DNA of 64,000 bases, from NCBI RefSeq assembly GCF_017114945.1, contig NZ_JABXKQ010000136.1:1-64000 (forward strand), read 5' to 3'. Source of the DNA: Nostoc sp. JL34. GTDB lineage: Bacteria > Cyanobacteriota > Cyanobacteriia > Cyanobacteriales > Nostocaceae. Of the stretch, positions 61,535 through 64,000 are shown one piece after another. Position 1 is the stretch's first letter, and every line of letters begins with the position of its first letter. Position numbers and translations under genes: made by a program. The notes beneath the pieces were generated by a model. The model was given only the letters and a program-made list of their open reading frames with translations. It did no database searches and was not told the DNA's origin.

Positions 61535-62566
61535 ATGGTTATGCTTATCAAGCGTCGGGAATTTCTCACAACCTGTGGACTAGCTACCTTAGCCACCCAG
61601 ATACCAGTACTTACCGCCCAAGGTAAGCCATTTCCAAACACCATCCGCAAGCCGCCCCGCCTGCAAGTAGGCGATACTGTCGGATTGATTTCTCCTGCGG
61701 GGATCGTTGACACCAAAGACATCGAAACAGCGCAGAAGTCAATTTCACAGTTAGGGTTAAAAGTCAAGCTGGGCAAGCATATTTTAGATCGTTATGGCTA
61801 TTTAGCGGGTAAAGATGCCGATCGCGCTGATGATCTAAACTTGATGTTTAGCGATCACTCCATAAAAGCAATTATTGCCATGCGTGGTGGTTGGGGCTGT
61901 AATCGCATTTTACCCCTACTCAACTACTCGCTGATCCGCTCCCATCCAAAAATTATCATGGGGTACAGCGATATTACTACCCTGTTGTTAGCAATTAATG
62001 CCCGTAGTCAATTGATTACTTTTCATGGGCCAGTTGCCACGTCTACTTGGAATCAGTTTACAGTGGTTTACTTCAAGCGCATCCTATTTAATGGTGAAGC
62101 TGTGACTATGCAAAACCTCAACCCTAGCGAAGTGCGGCTGGAGATAATAGCACCGGGAAAGGCGAGGGGTAAACTTGTGGGTGGAAACTTATCAGTGCTA
62201 TCAGCGATGGTAGGTTCACCTTATCTACCTTCTTGGAACAAAAGCATCCTGTTTGTGGAAGAAATTGGCGAGGATGTTTACCGTGTAGATAGGATGCTGA
62301 CACAGTTAAAAACCGCTGGCATACTTAATCAAATTGCTGGCTTGATCTTTGGGCAATGCACTAATTGTAGTCTTGGGGATGAACCATCGTTTACCTTAAT
62401 GCAAGTATTACAAGACCACATACTTCCTTTAGGTATTCCTGCTTGGTATGGTTCAATGATTGGTCATATTAAGGATAAATTTACTTTGCCAATCGGTGTA
62501 GAAGTGGAAATAGATGCTGAACTTGGGACAATACGAATGTTAGAGGCGGCTGTCAGTCTGGTTTAA
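61535..62566 (+). CDS. LD-carboxypeptidase (S66 family), probably exported
   Basis: The 343-residue product begins with a twin-arginine-type signal (KRREFLTTCGLATLATQIPVLTAQG), then VGDTVGLISPAGIVD, AIIAMRGGWGCNRILPLLNY, the Ser nucleophile in MGYSDITTLLLA, and catalytic Glu/His regions (FVEEIGEDVYRVDRML, YGSMIGHIKDKFTLPIG). It should cleave between L- and D-residues of peptidoglycan tetrapeptide. Tat export is inferred from RR; an ATG at 61541 is an alternative start. Confidence 0.93.
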   Translation: MVMLIKRREFLTTCGLATLATQIPVLTAQGKPFPNTIRKPPRLQVGDTVGLISPAGIVDTKDIETAQKSISQLGLKVKLGKHILDRYGYLAGKDADRADDLNLMFSDHSIKAIIAMRGGWGCNRILPLLNYSLIRSHPKIIMGYSDITTLLLAINARSQLITFHGPVATSTWNQFTVVYFKRILFNGEAVTMQNLNPSEVRLEIIAPGKARGKLVGGNLSVLSAMVGSPYLPSWNKSILFVEEIGEDVYRVDRMLTQLKTAGILNQIAGLIFGQCTNCSLGDEPSFTLMQVLQDHILPLGIPAWYGSMIGHIKDKFTLPIGVEVEIDAELGTIRMLEAAVSLV

Positions 62567-62661
62567 CGCATGTCTTATCTGTCTAATTAGCCATCATAAA
62601 AGGGTTTATAGTATACTTTGCGACTTTTCAAACATCTTTCTCTCTCTGAATCGGAACTATA

Positions 62662-62880
62662 GTGTACACAAATTTCTTGACTTGCAATGCTAATGTATCG
62701 ACTAACAATGCCAATGCATCAACTGACAATGCCAATGTATCGACTAACAATGCCATTGTATCGACTGACAACGCCAATGCATCGACTGACAACGCCAATG
62801 CATCGACTGACAACGCCAATGCATCGACTGACAATGCTTTAGATGAAAGTAAGGAAAGTCTAATCAAGCTAAATTTTTAG
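62662..62880 (+). CDS. Doubtful short ORF over a 21-bp tandem repeat
   Basis: The GTG-started 72-codon frame reads NANASTDNANASTDNANASTD and similar heptads, ending LDESKESLIKLNF. The opposite strand is open too (ALSVDALALSVDAL). Since the repeat unit has 21 bases, both strands stay open automatically, so coding is not shown. It could be a true repeat peptide. Confidence 0.25.
   Translation: MYTNFLTCNANVSTNNANASTDNANVSTNNAIVSTDNANASTDNANASTDNANASTDNALDESKESLIKLNF
62692..62838. repeat. Tandem 21-bp repeat, seven copies
   Basis: Seven units of 21 bp (for example AATGCATCGACTGACAACGC and one more base) fill 62692-62838 with one to four differences between units. The later units (62776-62817) are identical, so the array has grown recently at its right part. 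Confidence 0.95.
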
Positions 62881-62885
62881 GACTT

Positions 62886-63237
62886 GTGTATAGCGGTTCC
62901 CATTCAGATGCGGTACAAAATTATATCGCGAGTTGTAGGGGCACGGCAGTGCCCATTGGTGTCAAGTTAAGCTCAAACTTCCTATGTCAATAAGCATTTA
63001 GGCTTAAAAATTCGGTTTGAAAGGGACAAAAAACGAACTTTTTCATGGACTATTAATGCTTTGTTTATTAGCATCACTCCCAGCTTGCGTATAAAAGTCA
63101 GAAAAAAGTTCACCTTTATACTTCGTTCCTAACAAAACCTATCGTTGACAAATGGGTTTTAACCTTAAGTTGACACTAATGGGCAGTGCCGTGCCCCTAC
63201 GGGTGTACTTCGCTAGGTCGGGAAATGCTATATACAC
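62886..63237. mobile_element. Outer MITE-like palindromic element, split by a second element
   Basis: Ends GTGTATAGCGGTTCCC (62886-62901) and GGGAAATGCTATATACAC (63220-63237) are imperfect inverted repeats. Inside, GTAGGGGCAC and GTGCCCCTAC flank the inserted element. With the insert and one 9-bp duplicate removed, a perfect 29-base palindrome is rebuilt. Confidence 0.7.
62954..63181. mobile_element. 228-bp MITE with 18-bp terminal inverted repeats and 9-bp target duplication
   Basis: The ends CATTGGTGTCAAGTTAAG and CTTAAGTTGACACTAATG are inverted repeats with two mismatches over 18 bases. GGCAGTGCC directly flanks it on both sides (62945-62953 and 63182-63190). No open frame of transposase size is present, so it depends on a transposase elsewhere. 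Confidence 0.85.
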
Positions 63238-63333
63238 CGTAGCCAAATTAGAGAGAGATGGACTTGAACTTTAGTTGAAGACAGGGAGAGATTTATCGAA
63301 CTCACATTTGTTTCCCCGAAGGAAATCAGTGAT

Positions 63334-63354
63334 GCCCACGGCAAACTACGCTAA
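63334..63354 (+). repeat. 21-bp dispersed repeat, intergenic copy
   Basis: GTGAT is followed by 21 bases starting GCCCACGGCA and ending ACTACGCTAA, then CGC. Removal leaves GTGATCGC, one base from HIP1. It is the closest relative of the 18-bp copy at 5076. Confidence 0.8.
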
Positions 63355-63410
63355 CGCGCCAGAGTGATTTTGTTTAATATTTTGAAAGATAGTATGAATT
63401 TCTCCTCGCT

Positions 63411-64000
63411 ATGTTACGACTAACAGAAGTAAAGCTCCCGCTTGATCATCCTGAAGATGAGATCAAGACAGCCATCCTCAAAAAGCTGCAAATCACGCCC
63501 GAAGAATTGATCAGCTATTCCATCTTCAAGCGTAGCTACGATGCGCGTAAAAAAGGAGAGATCGCCCTTGTTTATATTCTGGATGTAGAAACAACTCAAG
63601 AGACTCATCTACTCAAGCGCCTGAAAAAAGATCCCCATGTGATTGCCACGCCAGACATGAGTTATCGCCCAGTGGCACAAGCACCGAGCAATTTAGCGAT
63701 TCGCCCTATCATCATTGGTACTGGGCCTTGTGGCTTGTTTGCAGGTTTGATGCTGGCGCAAATGGGCTTTTGTCCAATCATTTTAGAACGTGGCAAACAA
63801 GTCCGCGATCGCACTGTTGATACCTTTGGCTTTTGGAAGAAAAAATCAGACTTTAACCCAGAATCCAATGCCCAATTTGGCGAAGGTGGGGCGGGTACAT
63901 TCTCCGATGGCAAACTCTACAGTCAAGTCAAAGATCCTCAGCATTATGGACGCAAAGTACTAACCGAATTAGTCAATGCGGGAGCCTCGCCAGAAATTTT
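63411..64000 (+). CDS. FAD-dependent dehydrogenase, N-terminal part
   Basis: The frame is open from the ATG at 63411 to the window edge (about 196 residues) and continues beyond. It begins MLRLTEVKLPLDHPEDEIK, followed by a domain ISYSIFKRSYDARKKGEIALVYILDVE, then an FAD-binding motif IIIGTGPCGLFAGLMLAQMG and AQFGEGGAGTFSDGKLYS. This order (an N-terminal alpha-beta domain before the Rossmann fold) fits the COG2509-like uncharacterised FAD-dependent dehydrogenases. Its substrate is unknown. Confidence 0.92.
   Translation, partial: MLRLTEVKLPLDHPEDEIKTAILKKLQITPEELISYSIFKRSYDARKKGEIALVYILDVETTQETHLLKRLKKDPHVIATPDMSYRPVAQAPSNLAIRPIIIGTGPCGLFAGLMLAQMGFCPIILERGKQVRDRTVDTFGFWKKKSDFNPESNAQFGEGGAGTFSDGKLYSQVKDPQHYGRKVLTELVNAGASPEI

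Noticed and set aside
62628..62867. Minus-strand ORF with VDALALS heptads
   Set aside because: The 21-bp repeat period keeps this frame open by default; no ribosome site or domain supports it.

Overview
The window comes from a filamentous, probably heterocyst-forming cyanobacterium (Nostoc/Anabaena-like). The evidence is the abundance of the HIP1 octamer GCGATCGC, heptamer repeats of the CCCCA(A/G)T type, many 18-21 bp small dispersed repeats, a Psb34 (ssl1498-family) photosystem II assembly gene, a fused ThiO-ThiG gene, a GUN4 domain and a cyanophycinase-like peptidase. No rRNA, tRNA or CRISPR array was found.

Layout. 1-5.7 kb: tandem 42-bp repeats, a membrane HEAT-repeat/NACHT-type ATPase, and a broken Rpn-family nuclease gene with a partial duplicate. 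5.8-13.1 kb: an unusual cNMP-binding / degenerate sigma54-AAA / membrane 4Fe-4S protein, divergent from a fructose-6-phosphate aldolase-like gene, then GST, PPOX-like, DUF937 and histidine kinase genes. 13.4-18.6 kb: type II thioesterase, two tandem exbB-exbD pairs and a divergent tonB-like gene with a Gly-Ser linker. 18.9-24.1 kb: citramalate synthase (cimA), a 2Fe-2S ferredoxin, thiO-thiG and psb34. 24.3-33.5 kb: TPR protein, M50 protease with CBS domains, sulfurtransferase, DUF6220, LuxR-type regulator, GGDEF-EAL, DUF4385 and VOC genes. 34.2-42.5 kb: cyanophycinase-like peptidase, oxidoreductases, methyltransferase, VanZ, and a coiled-coil TPR membrane protein. 42.8-49.2 kb: beta-helix/SLH protein, FUSC transporter, caspase-GUN4 fusion, prolyl aminopeptidase. 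49.2-58.4 kb: methyltransferase, MerR regulator with a divergent oxidoreductase, DUF4232 lipoprotein, GH25 lysozyme, NUDIX, Xi-class GST, aspartoacylase, polysaccharide deacetylase. 58.8-64 kb: dynamin-like GTPase, LD-carboxypeptidase, a nested MITE, and the start of an FAD-dependent dehydrogenase.

Most genes stand alone or in pairs. The only clear functional set is exbB/exbD (twice) plus tonB, an energy-transducing module for outer-membrane uptake; no TonB-dependent receptor is present here.

The strongest unexpected signal is how repeats have entered genes. A family of about 21-bp repeats sits between GCGAT and CGC, that is, inside HIP1 octamers or near matches. Because 21 is seven codons, copies are carried in frame inside an oxidoreductase and a methyltransferase (an 18-bp relative lies in a duplicated Rpn fragment), and one copy supplies a new stop codon for the thioesterase. 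Larger repeats are carried in frame inside cimA (with a 44-nt core found in two further perfect copies) and inside thiO. A 228-bp MITE with a 9-bp target duplication has split a perfect palindrome near 63 kb. Among proteins, the caspase-GUN4 fusion, the HEAT/NACHT protein with puzzling topology, and the cNMP/sigma54-like/4Fe-4S fusion (in a lineage thought to lack sigma54) deserve most attention.
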